From positions 105,826 to 169,825 of the forward strand of contig JAOIVW010000004.1 of assembly GCA_028224375.1 (NCBI GenBank): a stretch of DNA of 64,000 nt, in the 5' to 3' direction. Position numbers and translations under genes: made by a program. This stretch comes from Hellea sp. (GTDB taxonomy: Bacteria; Pseudomonadota; Alphaproteobacteria; Caulobacterales; Maricaulaceae). Positions 33,590 to 43,062 of this stretch are shown here, one piece after another. How positions within the stretch are numbered: the stretch's first letter is position 1; each line of letters opens with the position of its first letter. Below the pieces are notes generated by a model. It searched no databases and was not told where the DNA came from. It saw only the letters and a list, made by a program, of their open reading frames with translations.

Positions 33590-35139
33590 TGAGCGAATAC
33601 AAATATAAATTGCCTGACATTGGGGAAGGCGTTGTCGAGGCTGAAATCACGGCGTGGCATGTTGCTATTGGCGATATGGTCGAAGAAGACGCGCCTATCG
33701 CAGATGCGATGACCGACAAGGCTACAATAGAGCTCACGGCTCCTGTTGCAGGCGTGATAAAAATGGTGGCCTGCGAAGAGGGCGATATGCTCGCCGTTGG
33801 CGCCGATCTTGTTGTGTTCGAAACCGAAGGGGACGCCCCGCCTGCTGAAGACAAAAAGGCAGAAGAGCCAATTCCTAAAAAAGCGGCTGACTCAACTGCT
33901 AACACACAATCGACTTATGCCTTCAAACTCCCTGATATTGGCGAAGGCGTTGTCGAGGCTGAAATTACGGCATGGCATGTTGCCATTGGGGATGAGGTTG
34001 AAGAAGACGCCCCTGTCGCTGACGCGATGACGGACAAGGCGACGATAGAGCTGACCTCACCTGTTGCAGGCACAGTTATGAAAGTCGCTTGCGCAGAGGG
34101 CGATACTCTTGCTGTTGGCGCTGACTTGGTCGTGTTCAGCGTGGAGGGCGAGGGCAATTCTGACGATGTTGATGACATAGAAGGTACCGCGTCTTCGGAT
34201 ATCACGCCCTTAGCCACAGCTATTGTACCGGCTAAACCCAAATCCAGCAATAATGTCCCACCGGCTAAACCCAAATCCGCTACAACGAAACCTAGCGGGG
34301 GGAAAGTCTTGGCCGCTCCAGCTGTGCGCAAGGCCGCAAAAGAAAAGGGTTTGGATTTATCTTTGGCTAAGGCCTCAGGCAAAGACGGCGAAATTACCCA
34401 TGCAGATTTGGAATTGCTCGAAAAAAGCTTTGCGCAGCAAGACGGCGAAACGCGTATTAAAGTCATCGGGCTACGCCGCGTTATCGCGCAGCGTATGCAA
34501 GAGGCTAAACGCCATATCCCGCATTTCACTTATGTTGAAGAAATAGATGTTACGGAATTAGAAGCTCTTCGCAAACGCGCTAATGAGAAAAAGAGCGAAG
34601 ACAAACCCAAGCTAACCGTGCTGCCTTTTATCATAAGGGCTTTAGCGAAAACCTTGGAAGATTGGCCGCAATTTAATGCGCGCTATATGGACGAGCAAGG
34701 ATATGTCTCTCAATTCTCAGACCTTAATTTAGGTATTGCCGCGCAAACCGATGCTGGCCTGATTGTGCCTGTGCTTAAGAAAGCGCACACGCTGTCGATT
34801 TGGCAGATGGCCGAAGAGATTGGACGTTTGGCCGAGGGCGCGCGGACAAATAAACTCACAACAGATGATTTAACTGGGGCGACGACGACACTGACCTCTC
34901 TCGGGCCTCTCGGAGGGCTTGTCACAACGCCCGTCATAAATCGTCCTGAAGTCGCTATTTTTGGCCCGAATAAAATTCGCCCAAAGCTCGTATTAGGGGC
35001 AGGCGAGGTCACGGAGCGCCTTGTGATGAACTTTTCAGTCTCATGCGATCACCGCGTTATTGATGGCTATGATGCCGCTAAAATGATGCAGGATATGAGG
35101 CACGCTCTGGAAGACCCTCTCTTCATGTTTTTGAGCTAG
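33589..35139 (+). CDS. bkdB: Branched-chain 2-oxoacid dehydrogenase E2 with two lipoyl domains
   Basis: A 516-residue dihydrolipoamide acyltransferase. Two nearly identical lipoyl domains lie at about residues 4-78 and 110-184, with lipoylated lysines K44 and K150 (MTDKATIEL in both). A peripheral-subunit binding domain follows (VLAAPAVRKAAKEKGLDLSL) and the catalytic domain ends with DHRVIDGYDAAKM. Bkd E2 usually has one lipoyl domain, so the second looks like a recent internal duplication; the DNA of the two is also very similar. No E3 gene follows in the window. Confidence 0.94.
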   Translation: MSEYKYKLPDIGEGVVEAEITAWHVAIGDMVEEDAPIADAMTDKATIELTAPVAGVIKMVACEEGDMLAVGADLVVFETEGDAPPAEDKKAEEPIPKKAADSTANTQSTYAFKLPDIGEGVVEAEITAWHVAIGDEVEEDAPVADAMTDKATIELTSPVAGTVMKVACAEGDTLAVGADLVVFSVEGEGNSDDVDDIEGTASSDITPLATAIVPAKPKSSNNVPPAKPKSATTKPSGGKVLAAPAVRKAAKEKGLDLSLAKASGKDGEITHADLELLEKSFAQQDGETRIKVIGLRRVIAQRMQEAKRHIPHFTYVEEIDVTELEALRKRANEKKSEDKPKLTVLPFIIRALAKTLEDWPQFNARYMDEQGYVSQFSDLNLGIAAQTDAGLIVPVLKKAHTLSIWQMAEEIGRLAEGARTNKLTTDDLTGATTTLTSLGPLGGLVTTPVINRPEVAIFGPNKIRPKLVLGAGEVTERLVMNFSVSCDHRVIDGYDAAKMMQDMRHALEDPLFMFLS

Positions 35140-35216
35140 GGATTTACCTGATAAGCTCACAAAGAGACTTGTCAGCGCTGTGAATTTACCCTAAACGGCG
35201 CTCTTTCCAAGGATGT

Positions 35217-35293
35217 GGTGAGGTAGCTCAGCTGGTTAGAGCGCAGGACTCATAATCCTGAGGTCGTGAGTTCAAGTCTCACTCTCACTACCA
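35217..35293 (+). tRNA. tRNA-Met (CAT), elongator type
   Basis: A 77-base cloverleaf with encoded CCA: acceptor stem GGTGAGG/TCTCACT (G-U at the ends 1-72 and 7-66), D arm GCTCAGCTGGTTAGAGC, anticodon loop CTCATAA with CAT at 35251-35253, and T arm GTGAG-TTCAAGT-CTCAC. The pairing at position 1-72 and absence of GGG/CCC anticodon pairs argue against the initiator. A tRNA-Ile2 with lysidine cannot be wholly excluded. A possible promoter TTGTCA-N17-TAAACG lies at 35169-35197. Confidence 0.93.
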
Positions 35294-35337
35294 CTTTCTT
35301 TATTATATAATTTGTTTGGCTTTGCCTGCTATCGGAG

Positions 35338-36609
35338 TTAGCGCCGATTTTTACTCCGGTTTTTCTCAGCTTCTTCTTCTGCCTTTTTGGCCTCCTCAGC
35401 CGCTTTTTTCTCGTCATAATCTTGTATGAGTTTTGATCCGTAGGTGATGCTGGAGGGTTTTACGATGGTGCTGGTCGAATCTATGCTAGTACCTGTGATC
35501 GTGGATTCTATACGAAATTCCTCATCTGGTTGAGTTAGGCTGGGCTCCTGATTAGGGGCCAGAGGTAAATCAGCCGTGTCCACAATTGTGATTTTGGCTT
35601 GCGGTCTTGGTTTTGGCGAGAGACGCCATAATGTTCCGTTGTCAGTATCGGCAAAAAATAAGCCGCGCTTATCCATAACCATTGGGCCAGGCGATCCCCA
35701 AGCGCTGCGATTGGAGCGGTTCATAAAGCCGTCGAGCAGTACGCGGGGTTGACCGCTGACATTTCCAAATTCTGTTGGGATAGCGATAAGGCGCATGGCG
35801 TCGGGCCCAGTTTGCGCGGCAATGATATGTCCGTTAAGGCGGCGCGGCCAGTCTTGAGGAGCCGTATATTGGCCCGGCAGAATGAGTGATGAAATAGATT
35901 GTCCCGTATTAAATTCTAAAGGCGTAGCGCCTTGCGGCCCGAGTCTGTTTTCAGCGCTGGACCAAATATCTGAGTCTGCCCGTCTGGCGAGGCTAGATAG
36001 TGGGCCTTGTTGATCCTCACCTATCAGAGAGGCCTGGCCCGTTGTGATGTCCAGTCGTAGGACACGATAACTTTCGTTCTGTGTCGTTAACCCCAAGAGC
36101 AAGTGGTCCTCATAAGTCCCGGCCAATAAAATATGCGGCTCTCCCGAGGAGTTAGCAGATCTTAGACTTGCTAATTCTTGAGGGCTTTGCTCTGGCTTAA
36201 CGGCCCAGACAGCATTTTTATCAGCGACATAGAGCGTATCGTCTATGACGGCTAAGCCAGTTGGATGATCGAATTCAAAAGGTAAGGGACGGCGTATATC
36301 AATTTTCCCGTCTTGCCCGCGATCTAATAAACTCCAGATGCGTCCGGTATTTTTGTCAGCCGTGAAAAGTGTTCCGTCAGAACTCAGAGCGATGGCTGAA
36401 ATTTGCCCGAGGCCTTGTGTGCTTTGGGTTAAGTCCAATTCGGGGAGCGTTCGTAAGTCATTCGAAGTTCCGCCGCGTTGTCTTTGTACGCTTCTGACAG
36501 ACACAGCACGCGCGCTATCATCTGTGGCAACAGGCACAATATCCCATGGCGCGGCCCAACTGGTTGAACTCAGCAACGTAAATATTCCGAGACTTAAAAC
36601 GAATCGCAT
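35338..36609 (-). CDS. Secreted beta-propeller protein (sorbosone-dehydrogenase-like fold)
   Basis: A 423-residue periplasmic protein with a signal peptide (to SSTSWA). The body has repeated strands of the NHL/SMP-30/sugar-dehydrogenase propeller type (GQISAIALSSDGTLFTADKN, GLAVIDDTLYVADKN, PGPMVMDKRGLFFADTDNGTLWRL). The C-terminus is a charged helix with KKAAEEAKKAEEEAEK. PQQ-binding residues cannot be confirmed. Divergent from the HNH operon. Confidence 0.7.
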   Translation of the reverse strand: MRFVLSLGIFTLLSSTSWAAPWDIVPVATDDSARAVSVRSVQRQRGGTSNDLRTLPELDLTQSTQGLGQISAIALSSDGTLFTADKNTGRIWSLLDRGQDGKIDIRRPLPFEFDHPTGLAVIDDTLYVADKNAVWAVKPEQSPQELASLRSANSSGEPHILLAGTYEDHLLLGLTTQNESYRVLRLDITTGQASLIGEDQQGPLSSLARRADSDIWSSAENRLGPQGATPLEFNTGQSISSLILPGQYTAPQDWPRRLNGHIIAAQTGPDAMRLIAIPTEFGNVSGQPRVLLDGFMNRSNRSAWGSPGPMVMDKRGLFFADTDNGTLWRLSPKPRPQAKITIVDTADLPLAPNQEPSLTQPDEEFRIESTITGTSIDSTSTIVKPSSITYGSKLIQDYDEKKAAEEAKKAEEEAEKNRSKNRR

Positions 36610-36677
36610 GGGCTCAACATGAGGGCAAAGTGTTAAAATTACGAGGCGTAGCTGCAGCGTGTGTGTAAAAATCTTGC

Positions 36678-36733
36678 ATGTAATCGTTTTGTAATGGGCT
36701 TGTCATAGAGCTGTTAATAAGGTTAGCTATGAT
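36678..36733 (+). promoter_or_regulatory. Four-repeat PhoB-box array with -10 element
   Basis: Heptamers ATGTAAT, TTGTAAT, TTGTCAT and CTGTTAA start at 36678, 36689, 36700 and 36711, each 11 bases apart, the spacing of PhoB-binding repeats (CTGTCAT-N4-CTGTCAT). A -10-like TATGAT at 36728-36733 comes ten bases after the last repeat, as in PhoB-activated promoters where the array replaces the -35. The next gene rightward is the HNH nuclease. Each repeat has one to three mismatches; binding is inferred. Confidence 0.6.
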
Positions 36734-36807
36734 TCGTTAGATATCAGGAGACCGGCTTTCAGTTTTATAGTGCAATACATTTTAGATGACATGGGTCTGG
36801 AGACTCT

Positions 36808-37404
36808 ATGAGTTATCTTGACACCTCAATTGATAAGGCCATTCGCGACGCTATTCCTGTTGCCCAAGGGAACTACCCTTGCTTAATTCTCAATGCCGAT
36901 TACCAGCCGCTCTCTTATTTTCCGCTATCGCTTTGGTCTTGGCAGGATGCTGTAAAGGCGGTCTTTCTTGACCGGGTGAACGTCGTGGACCGATATGCAC
37001 AAACGGTGCGATCCGCTAATTTTGAGATGGAAATTCCGTCCGTTGTCGCGCTCAAAGATTACGTCGCGCAAAACCGCTCGCCAGCCTTTACGCGGTTTAA
37101 CCTTTTTCTGCGCGATGGGTTTGAGTGCGTTTACTGCCACAGCCCAGATGAGCTGACCTTTGACCATCTTATTCCGCGCCGTCTGGGCGGTAAAACGACT
37201 TGGAAAAATATCGTTGCGGCTTGCTCTAAATGTAACCTTAGAAAAGGCGGCCGCATGCCTAAAGAGGCGGGAATGGTGCCGCAAATAAAACCCTTTCAAC
37301 CGACCATGCATCAGCTTCAAGCGCAGGGCCGCCGGTTCCCGCCCAATCATTTGCATGAGAGTTGGCTTGACTATTTGTACTGGGACGTTGAGTTAGAGGC
37401 ATGA
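36808..37404 (+). CDS. HNH endonuclease family protein
   Basis: A 198-residue protein with an HNH nuclease core: FECVYCHSPDELTFDHLIPRR and GKTTWKNIVAACSKCNLRKG, with CxxC pairs for zinc and the DH and N of the HNH motif. Proteins like this are common in alphaproteobacterial chromosomes outside any mobile element. The N-terminal half (LILNADYQPLSYFPLSLWSW) is the family's own extension. First gene in a five-gene coupled operon behind the Pho-box-like array. Confidence 0.88.
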   Translation: MSYLDTSIDKAIRDAIPVAQGNYPCLILNADYQPLSYFPLSLWSWQDAVKAVFLDRVNVVDRYAQTVRSANFEMEIPSVVALKDYVAQNRSPAFTRFNLFLRDGFECVYCHSPDELTFDHLIPRRLGGKTTWKNIVAACSKCNLRKGGRMPKEAGMVPQIKPFQPTMHQLQAQGRRFPPNHLHESWLDYLYWDVELEA

Positions 37405-37574
37405 GATTACATCCTTATGCTATCATTCTGGGTCTGGCCCTTGGGTTTTTTGTATTGCTGACATTGCGTCATCCGCCCTTTGCTGTCCTGACGGCTATTC
37501 TCGGTGTGCTAGGCCTTGATATGTATTTCAAAGCTCGAGCCAAAAAACTTGATCATAAAGATGACGACAAATGA
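37401..37574 (+). CDS. 57-residue membrane protein
   Basis: A short gene whose ATG overlaps the HNH stop (ATGA) and whose own stop overlaps the next ATG (ATGA). The product, MRLHPYAIILGLALGFFVLL onward, has two hydrophobic stretches (about 7-21 and 27-42) and a charged tail KARAKKLDHKDDDK. Overlaps on both sides strongly suggest it is translated. No function is recognised. Confidence 0.85.
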   Translation: MRLHPYAIILGLALGFFVLLTLRHPPFAVLTAILGVLGLDMYFKARAKKLDHKDDDK

Positions 37575-38170
37575 GGTATTTGTTCTTAGGCACAATCTGT
37601 TTAGCTGTGACGGCTTGTGGTCCTAAAGTCGATACGTCGCCCAATGTCATTATTGAAACGGAAATGGGCGTTATTGAGATTGAGACCTACCCTGAGAAAG
37701 CTCCGGCATCCGCAGGCGATTTTTTAAATTATGTAGACCGCGGCTTTTATAATGGCGAAGGATTTTACCGCGTCGTGCGCGCCGATAATGACCCGCGCAA
37801 AATGGGCATGTCTTTAATCCAGGGCGGGCGTTTAGATTTAGAACCTAAAGGCGCGCCTATCGCTCACGAGCTAACATCCGAAACAGGACTGCGTAATGAT
37901 AGCGCGATGGTTTCAATTGCGCGGGACGAGCCTGGAACCGGAAGCGCGGCTTTTTTCTTTATCAATATCGGAGATAATAATTTCTTGGATGAAGGGGGCG
38001 AGCGCAATCCTGATGGCGCGGGATATGCCACCTTCGGCAAAGTCGTCAAAGGTATGGATGTCGTCAAAGCCATTCAGGCGGGTGACGCGACGGCTCCAAC
38101 AGAAGAAGAGGTTGTCAGAGGACAATATTTAACGCGGCCTGTGCTCATCACTAAAGCCTATCGTAAATGA
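37571..38170 (+). CDS. Cyclophilin-type peptidyl-prolyl isomerase, lipoprotein
   Basis: A 199-residue lipoprotein (lipobox LAVTAC, about residue 16) with a cyclophilin fold: VIIETEMGVIEIETYPEKAP, NDSAMVSIARDEPGTGSAAFFFIN and YATFGKVVKGMDVV. Cyclophilins fold proline-containing proteins; here probably in the periplasm. The Arg/Phe/Gln active-site region is partly kept. Coupled on both sides by ATGA overlaps. Confidence 0.9.
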   Translation: MRYLFLGTICLAVTACGPKVDTSPNVIIETEMGVIEIETYPEKAPASAGDFLNYVDRGFYNGEGFYRVVRADNDPRKMGMSLIQGGRLDLEPKGAPIAHELTSETGLRNDSAMVSIARDEPGTGSAAFFFINIGDNNFLDEGGERNPDGAGYATFGKVVKGMDVVKAIQAGDATAPTEEEVVRGQYLTRPVLITKAYRK

Positions 38171-38673
38171 TAAGACGGGCTGTTCTACTAGGAATGACAG
38201 CGGTCTTACTCGCTGGATGCACAGCAAAGACACCGGCCTCGGATGCAACTTATTACCTCGTGCGTCACGCGGAAAAAACAACCGACAAGTCTGACCCGTC
38301 TCTGACTCAACAAGGGCAGAAACGCGCGAAGGATTTAGCGCAAAAGCTATCCAAAGCTCCCCTGACGGCGATATATTCCAGTGACTATGTTCGGACACGG
38401 GATACGGCTGCGCCAACCGCCACGGCTAAGGATTTGAAGGTTGTCATCTACGACCCGCGAGATTTAGACGGATTTGCCAAAGAGCTTTTAGATCAAAAAG
38501 GGCATATACTCATTATCGGTCATTCAAATACAACGCCGCAACTCTCGGCTCTCTTGGGAGGTCCCGAGGGGACACCCATAGTTGAGGCCACAGAATATGA
38601 CCGGCTGTATATTCTAAAACGAAAAGGCACAGACGTAAGCGGGCGCATAGAAAGGTATGGAGACAAGTCGTAG
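38167..38673 (+). CDS. Histidine phosphatase family lipoprotein
   Basis: A 168-residue lipoprotein (LLAGC) of the phosphoglycerate-mutase/SixA superfamily. The RHAEKT motif gives the phospho-acceptor His, with Arg; the second active His is in ILIIGHSNTTPQL. It would be a periplasmic phosphatase with unknown substrate. ATGA-coupled to the cyclophilin gene; the next GTG start overlaps its stop by one base. Confidence 0.9.
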   Translation: MIRRAVLLGMTAVLLAGCTAKTPASDATYYLVRHAEKTTDKSDPSLTQQGQKRAKDLAQKLSKAPLTAIYSSDYVRTRDTAAPTATAKDLKVVIYDPRDLDGFAKELLDQKGHILIIGHSNTTPQLSALLGGPEGTPIVEATEYDRLYILKRKGTDVSGRIERYGDKS

Positions 38674-39506
38674 TGGTAAATCAGGCACCCAACCCGCAAG
38701 AACTTTACGAATGGCAAAAGCCAAAAGCGGCGTTCCAATTTGGCCGCGTTATGAACCGCTCATTTGCGGGCGTATTTAAGAATATTAACTTCATTTTATT
38801 GGCCATTTTAATAAGCTTGGGCATCAGCACAATTTTGACGTTGCCTGTATATTTTCTAGACACACCTGACCCGTCAAACTTGACTCTTAGGCCAGTCTAT
38901 TGGGTGATGACTATCGGCTCATCTGTACTTGGATTTTTGTTTATGATGTTTATATGCGTATTTACTGACCATATGGCTTTCGCTCATTTTACAAATCGTA
39001 AGGCAGAATTTCGATATGTATTGCTAAGGTCCGCTAAACTTACAATTCCTATTCTATTTATTGTTATTCTTTATTTTATCGCCAGCTATATTGGTATGAT
39101 ATTTCTGATTGTTCCAGGGGTTATCATTTCCGTCGGATGGGCGATTATTGGCCCGTCTTATTTACATGAAGATACACCGCTTTTTGGAAGCTTTGGCCGG
39201 TCTTGGGAATTAACGCGCGGATATAAATGGTGGGTCTGGCTTGCGACAATCGTCATGGGGATAATCCTGACAGTGATTTTTTCAGTCATGGCTATACTCA
39301 TGTCTTTGACGGTATATTCAGGGTTTTCAGGAACTGATTATACATCGGCTTTTACAATAGGTGCGTTTTTAATGGGGCTCTTATTTAGCATGCTAATGTA
39401 TTTAGCACTGGCCCTCTACGCTTCATTCACTACGGCGCTCTACACAGAACTCCGCGAATTAAAAGAAGGCCCTCTCTCCGAAGAAATGAGCGCCGTCTTT
39501 GACTAA
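38673..39506 (+). CDS. Polytopic membrane protein of unknown function
   Basis: A 277-residue protein starting with GTG on the last base of the previous stop. About six hydrophobic segments, a cytoplasmic N-terminus with FGRVMNRSFAGVFKNINF and a GRSWELTRGYKWWVW motif between helices; this resembles the membrane domain of GlpQ-like glycerophosphodiesterase families (DUF7847/YciC type). Last gene in the operon; its stop overlaps the sufE stop by four bases. Confidence 0.7.
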   Translation: MVNQAPNPQELYEWQKPKAAFQFGRVMNRSFAGVFKNINFILLAILISLGISTILTLPVYFLDTPDPSNLTLRPVYWVMTIGSSVLGFLFMMFICVFTDHMAFAHFTNRKAEFRYVLLRSAKLTIPILFIVILYFIASYIGMIFLIVPGVIISVGWAIIGPSYLHEDTPLFGSFGRSWELTRGYKWWVWLATIVMGIILTVIFSVMAILMSLTVYSGFSGTDYTSAFTIGAFLMGLLFSMLMYLALALYASFTTALYTELRELKEGPLSEEMSAVFD

Positions 39507-39922
39507 ACCGCAGCGGCTTCAGCCTTTATCCGCCCTATCATGGCTTTAAGCCCGTTGGAGCGTTGCGGGGATAAATGTTCCTGCAGGTCGAGCTCTTTTA
39601 ATATCGCCTCAGCATCAAGCTCTTGAATTTTTGACGCTTTACGGTTTGAGAAGATTTGCAAGGCGACTGCGACGAGCCCTTTGACGATATGGGCATCGCT
39701 GTCTCCGCGAAATGTCAGGACGGGGTCATCATCATCTGTTCTGTCGCTGACAAGCCAGACTTGACTCACGCAGCCTTTGACTTTTGTGGCCTCGTTTTTT
39801 TCAGCCTCGTCGAGCGGGGGCAGGCCCTTGCCTAAATCAATGACATGCATATAGCGTTCTTCCCAATCACTAAGGAAAGCGAAGTCGTCTATCATATCTT
39901 GTATGTCTTGCGGGTAGCTCAT
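39503..39922 (-). CDS. sufE: SufE-family cysteine desulfuration protein
   Basis: A 139-residue sulphur-acceptor protein. The acceptor Cys is C51 in VKGCVSQVW, the same position as in E. coli SufE. It stimulates SufS and passes sulphur on for Fe-S cluster building. There is no suf operon in the window, so this gene stands alone. Confidence 0.92.
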   Translation of the reverse strand: MSYPQDIQDMIDDFAFLSDWEERYMHVIDLGKGLPPLDEAEKNEATKVKGCVSQVWLVSDRTDDDDPVLTFRGDSDAHIVKGLVAVALQIFSNRKASKIQELDAEAILKELDLQEHLSPQRSNGLKAMIGRIKAEAAAV

Positions 39923-39960
39923 GAGGCCTAGTTAGGGAGGCTAAGGCTCCCATGCAAGTG

Positions 39961-41577
39961 TCATTCAGCCGCGACGCCCATCTGGGCTTGGGCGTCTTCC
40001 TTGATCATATCCGCGCCTTTTTCGGCAATCATGATGGTCGGGGCATTGGTATTGCCCGATACGACATTGGGCATGATGGAGGCATCAATAACGCGAAGGC
40101 CGTCCAATCCGCGAACGCGCAGCCGATCATCGACAACGGCCATATCATCATGGCCCATCTTACACGTGCCTACAGGATGGTATTGCGTATCGGCGCGGGC
40201 GCGAATATCGGCCTTCAGCTCTTCGGTGTCTGTCGTGCCCGCAACATATTGTGGTTTTCCCTTGATAGCGTCAAAAGCTGGAGCTTCCATAATTTGTGTC
40301 ATGATTTTCGCCCCGCGAACCAGCGTATCCATATCGCGCTCATCCCTTAAGAAAGCCGGATCAATGGCGGGAGGTGCTTCGGGGTCTGTTGACTTTAGCC
40401 ACAACCCGCCGCGGCTTTTGGGACGCAGAACACAGACGTGACAGCTATAACCATGGCCCCAATGCAATTTGCGACCGTGATCATCCACCATAGCCCGAAC
40501 GAGTACTAAGGACACATCAGGCGAGGGTTCTGAGCGGTCCGTATAGAGAAACCCTCCGCTCTCGGCGAGGTTGGAGGAGAACATGCCCTTGCGCTCTTTT
40601 CTGTAACGAAAAATTTCACTTAGGGTATGGAATGTGCCCTTGACCGAGAAGCCAAAATTGTCGGGCATATCGGATTGGTAGGAAATCACATAATCAATAT
40701 GGTCTTGCAGGTTTTCCCCCACGCCAGGTAGGTCATGGACTTGCTCAATGCTGTGCGGGTCGAGCTTATCTTTTGGCCCAATACCTGAGAGCAGAAGTAA
40801 TTGCGGCGAACCAAACGCCCCGCCAGACAGAATGACTTCGCGCTTTGCAGTAATGGTACGCGGCTTGCCTTTGACCTTAACCTCGACCCCTGTCGCGCGT
40901 CCATTCTCGACAATAACTTTCTGGGCGAAAGCGTGAGTGATGACGGTCAGGTTTGGGCGGTCCATATGGTCATCTAAAAAAGCGCGAGCCGTATTCCAAC
41001 GTTCGCCGTCTTTATGCGTGACCTCATACATGCCGAGCCCTTCTTGTTGCTCACCATTAAAGTCATCGGTAAAGGGCATTTGGGTCTGACGCCCGGCCTC
41101 GAAAAAAGCTTCATTGGCAGCACCCGGACTGCGCAGGGGCGCGACATTTAGCGGGCCGCCTTGTCCGTGATAGTCATCTGCGCCGGCTTCGCGGTGCTCG
41201 CTCTTTTTAAAATAGGGTAGGACGTCCTTAAAGGACCAGCCTTTATTGCCCAAGCGCGCCCACTCATCATAATCGGCTTTGTGACCACGAATATATATCA
41301 TCGCATTTATACTGGACGAACCACCCAGAACCTTGCCGCGCGGTTGATATCCTTTGCGTCCGTTCAAGCCTTCTTGCGGCTCCGTTTCAAAGCGCCAATT
41401 ACGTTTACCCAAGACCATATTCCAGATGGCAATGCCCGGCGTGAAAACACTCCAATGTTTATGTGTACCGCCTGCCTCGAGCAGGCAAACTGATATATTA
41501 GGGTCTTCGGTTAAACGGTTGGCGAGAACACAGCCAGCAGAACCCGCACCGACGATGATATAATCAAAGCTCTCCAT
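39961..41577 (-). CDS. GMC-family FAD alcohol dehydrogenase (AlkJ/BetA type)
   Basis: A 538-residue flavoprotein. FAD-binding [18 protein letters not shown] lies at the start; GMC signature 1 ([18 protein letters not shown]) and signature 2 ([15 protein letters not shown]) are present; the C-terminal active site has [10 protein letters not shown] and [13 protein letters not shown]. AlkJ-type enzymes oxidise primary alcohols to aldehydes feeding the electron chain. The adjacent aldehyde dehydrogenase gene ends two bases before its start on the same strand, so they probably work in sequence. Confidence 0.92.
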   Translation of the reverse strand: MESFDYIIVGAGSAGCVLANRLTEDPNISVCLLEAGGTHKHWSVFTPGIAIWNMVLGKRNWRFETEPQEGLNGRKGYQPRGKVLGGSSSINAMIYIRGHKADYDEWARLGNKGWSFKDVLPYFKKSEHREAGADDYHGQGGPLNVAPLRSPGAANEAFFEAGRQTQMPFTDDFNGEQQEGLGMYEVTHKDGERWNTARAFLDDHMDRPNLTVITHAFAQKVIVENGRATGVEVKVKGKPRTITAKREVILSGGAFGSPQLLLLSGIGPKDKLDPHSIEQVHDLPGVGENLQDHIDYVISYQSDMPDNFGFSVKGTFHTLSEIFRYRKERKGMFSSNLAESGGFLYTDRSEPSPDVSLVLVRAMVDDHGRKLHWGHGYSCHVCVLRPKSRGGLWLKSTDPEAPPAIDPAFLRDERDMDTLVRGAKIMTQIMEAPAFDAIKGKPQYVAGTTDTEELKADIRARADTQYHPVGTCKMGHDDMAVVDDRLRVRGLDGLRVIDASIMPNVVSGNTNAPTIMIAEKGADMIKEDAQAQMGVAAE

Positions 41578-41579
41578 GA

Positions 41580-43025
41580 TTATATAATTTTCTTCATCAG
41601 ATTGAGCATCTTATGCGTTTTACCAGTGTAAGGCGGGAACAAGGCCTTGCCTTGGCTGAAACGGCTTTGGAGGTAAACACCCTTCATATGGGAGAAGGCG
41701 TTAAAGCCATGTTCGCCATGATAAGCGCCCATGCCTGACGGGCCGACACCGCCAAAGGGGATGTCTTCTTGCACCACATGCCACGCGGTCTCATTTATAG
41801 AGACGCCGCCGGAGATAGTTTCATTGAGCACGCGGTCGCGTTTTTTCTTATCCTCGCCAAACCAATAAAGGGCGAGCGGACGGTCTTTGCTCTGCACATA
41901 TGACATGGCGTCATCCAATGTTTCAGAAGGAACAACGGGGAGGAGGGGGCCGAAAATTTCTTCTTGCATAATTTTCATATCGGGCGTTGTATTCGTCACA
42001 ACGGTGAGCGGCACTCGGCGTTCTTTGGCGAGTTGTTGCTTGTCATCATCACCTGCCACCCGAATGCGCGCGCCTTTATTTTCGGCATCTTCGAGAAGGT
42101 CTTGAAGGCGAGCATAATGACTGTCGGCGATAATGGATGTGTAATCATCATTGCCTGCAAATGTCGGGTAGAACTCTTCAGCCTTATTAATCAAAGCTTC
42201 AGAAAAACTGTCAATTTTAGCCGCCGGCATTAAAACATAATCAGGCGCGACGCAGGTTTGGCCTGCATTCAGTGTCTTACCATTTACAATGCGCGGTACA
42301 GTGAGCGCCATATTTGCGGACTCGTCAATAATTGTCGGGGATTTTCCGCCAAGTTCTAATGTGCAAGGCGTTAGATTTTTCGCCGCCGCCGCCGCAACGA
42401 TTTTTCCGACAGAGGTTGAGCCTGTGAAGAGCAGGTGGTCAAAGGCGAGGGCAGAGAAGGTTGAGGCGACTTTAACGCCGCCTGTGGCGACATAGACTTC
42501 GTCTTCGCTAAATATCGTTCCCAAAACGCGCTTCATAAGGTCAGACAAACGCGGTGTATATTCACTGGGCTTTATCATCGCGCGGTTGCCTGCGCCAAGC
42601 GCGCCAATAAGCGGCATGATGGCGAGCTGCAGTGGATAGTTCCAAGGACTAATAATCCCAATCACCCCAAGCGGTTGCGGGACTATGCGGGATGAGGCGG
42701 GGGCATATTGTATAGCTGTTGGTGCGCGCCGTGTGCGCATCCAATGTTTGGTGTGTTTTATCGCATGGCCAATACCGCCTTGAATAACCAATAATTCTGC
42801 AATTGTTGTTTCTTCATAAGCGCGGTTACCAAAATCTTCGGAAATCGCTTTTTGAAACTCTTCCGCATGATCTTCGATGGCTTTGCTCAGCTTTTGCAAA
42901 TTAGCTTTGCGCTCATTCCAAGGTGGGTTTGGACGCGCATTAAACGCCGTGCGCTGTTTGGCCAAAACAGAGTCCAAATCGGCCCCTGAAGCGCTATCTT
43001 GCTCTTTTAAATCAATTCTGACCAT
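41580..43025 (-). CDS. Coniferyl-type aldehyde dehydrogenase
   Basis: A 481-residue NAD(P)-dependent dehydrogenase closest in pattern to coniferyl-aldehyde dehydrogenases: [20 protein letters not shown], the catalytic Glu in [12 protein letters not shown] and Cys in [14 protein letters not shown]. It ends just before the GMC oxidoreductase and should oxidise the aldehyde that enzyme makes. Substrate is uncertain: aromatic, terpenoid or long-chain aldehydes are possible. Confidence 0.9.
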   Translation of the reverse strand: MVRIDLKEQDSASGADLDSVLAKQRTAFNARPNPPWNERKANLQKLSKAIEDHAEEFQKAISEDFGNRAYEETTIAELLVIQGGIGHAIKHTKHWMRTRRAPTAIQYAPASSRIVPQPLGVIGIISPWNYPLQLAIMPLIGALGAGNRAMIKPSEYTPRLSDLMKRVLGTIFSEDEVYVATGGVKVASTFSALAFDHLLFTGSTSVGKIVAAAAAKNLTPCTLELGGKSPTIIDESANMALTVPRIVNGKTLNAGQTCVAPDYVLMPAAKIDSFSEALINKAEEFYPTFAGNDDYTSIIADSHYARLQDLLEDAENKGARIRVAGDDDKQQLAKERRVPLTVVTNTTPDMKIMQEEIFGPLLPVVPSETLDDAMSYVQSKDRPLALYWFGEDKKKRDRVLNETISGGVSINETAWHVVQEDIPFGGVGPSGMGAYHGEHGFNAFSHMKGVYLQSRFSQGKALFPPYTGKTHKMLNLMKKII

Positions 43026-43062
43026 GTCCTCACCTATATAATTTTATCTATTTTTACTTCAA

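Noticed and set aside
33915..34529. 204-codon frame opposite bkdB, and a similar one at 33573-33905
   Set aside because: They mirror the duplicated lipoyl domains; their similarity to one another comes from the duplicated DNA, not from real genes.
35217..35293. Initiator tRNA
   Set aside because: Acceptor ends pair (G-U) and the GGG/CCC anticodon-stem pairs of the initiator are missing.
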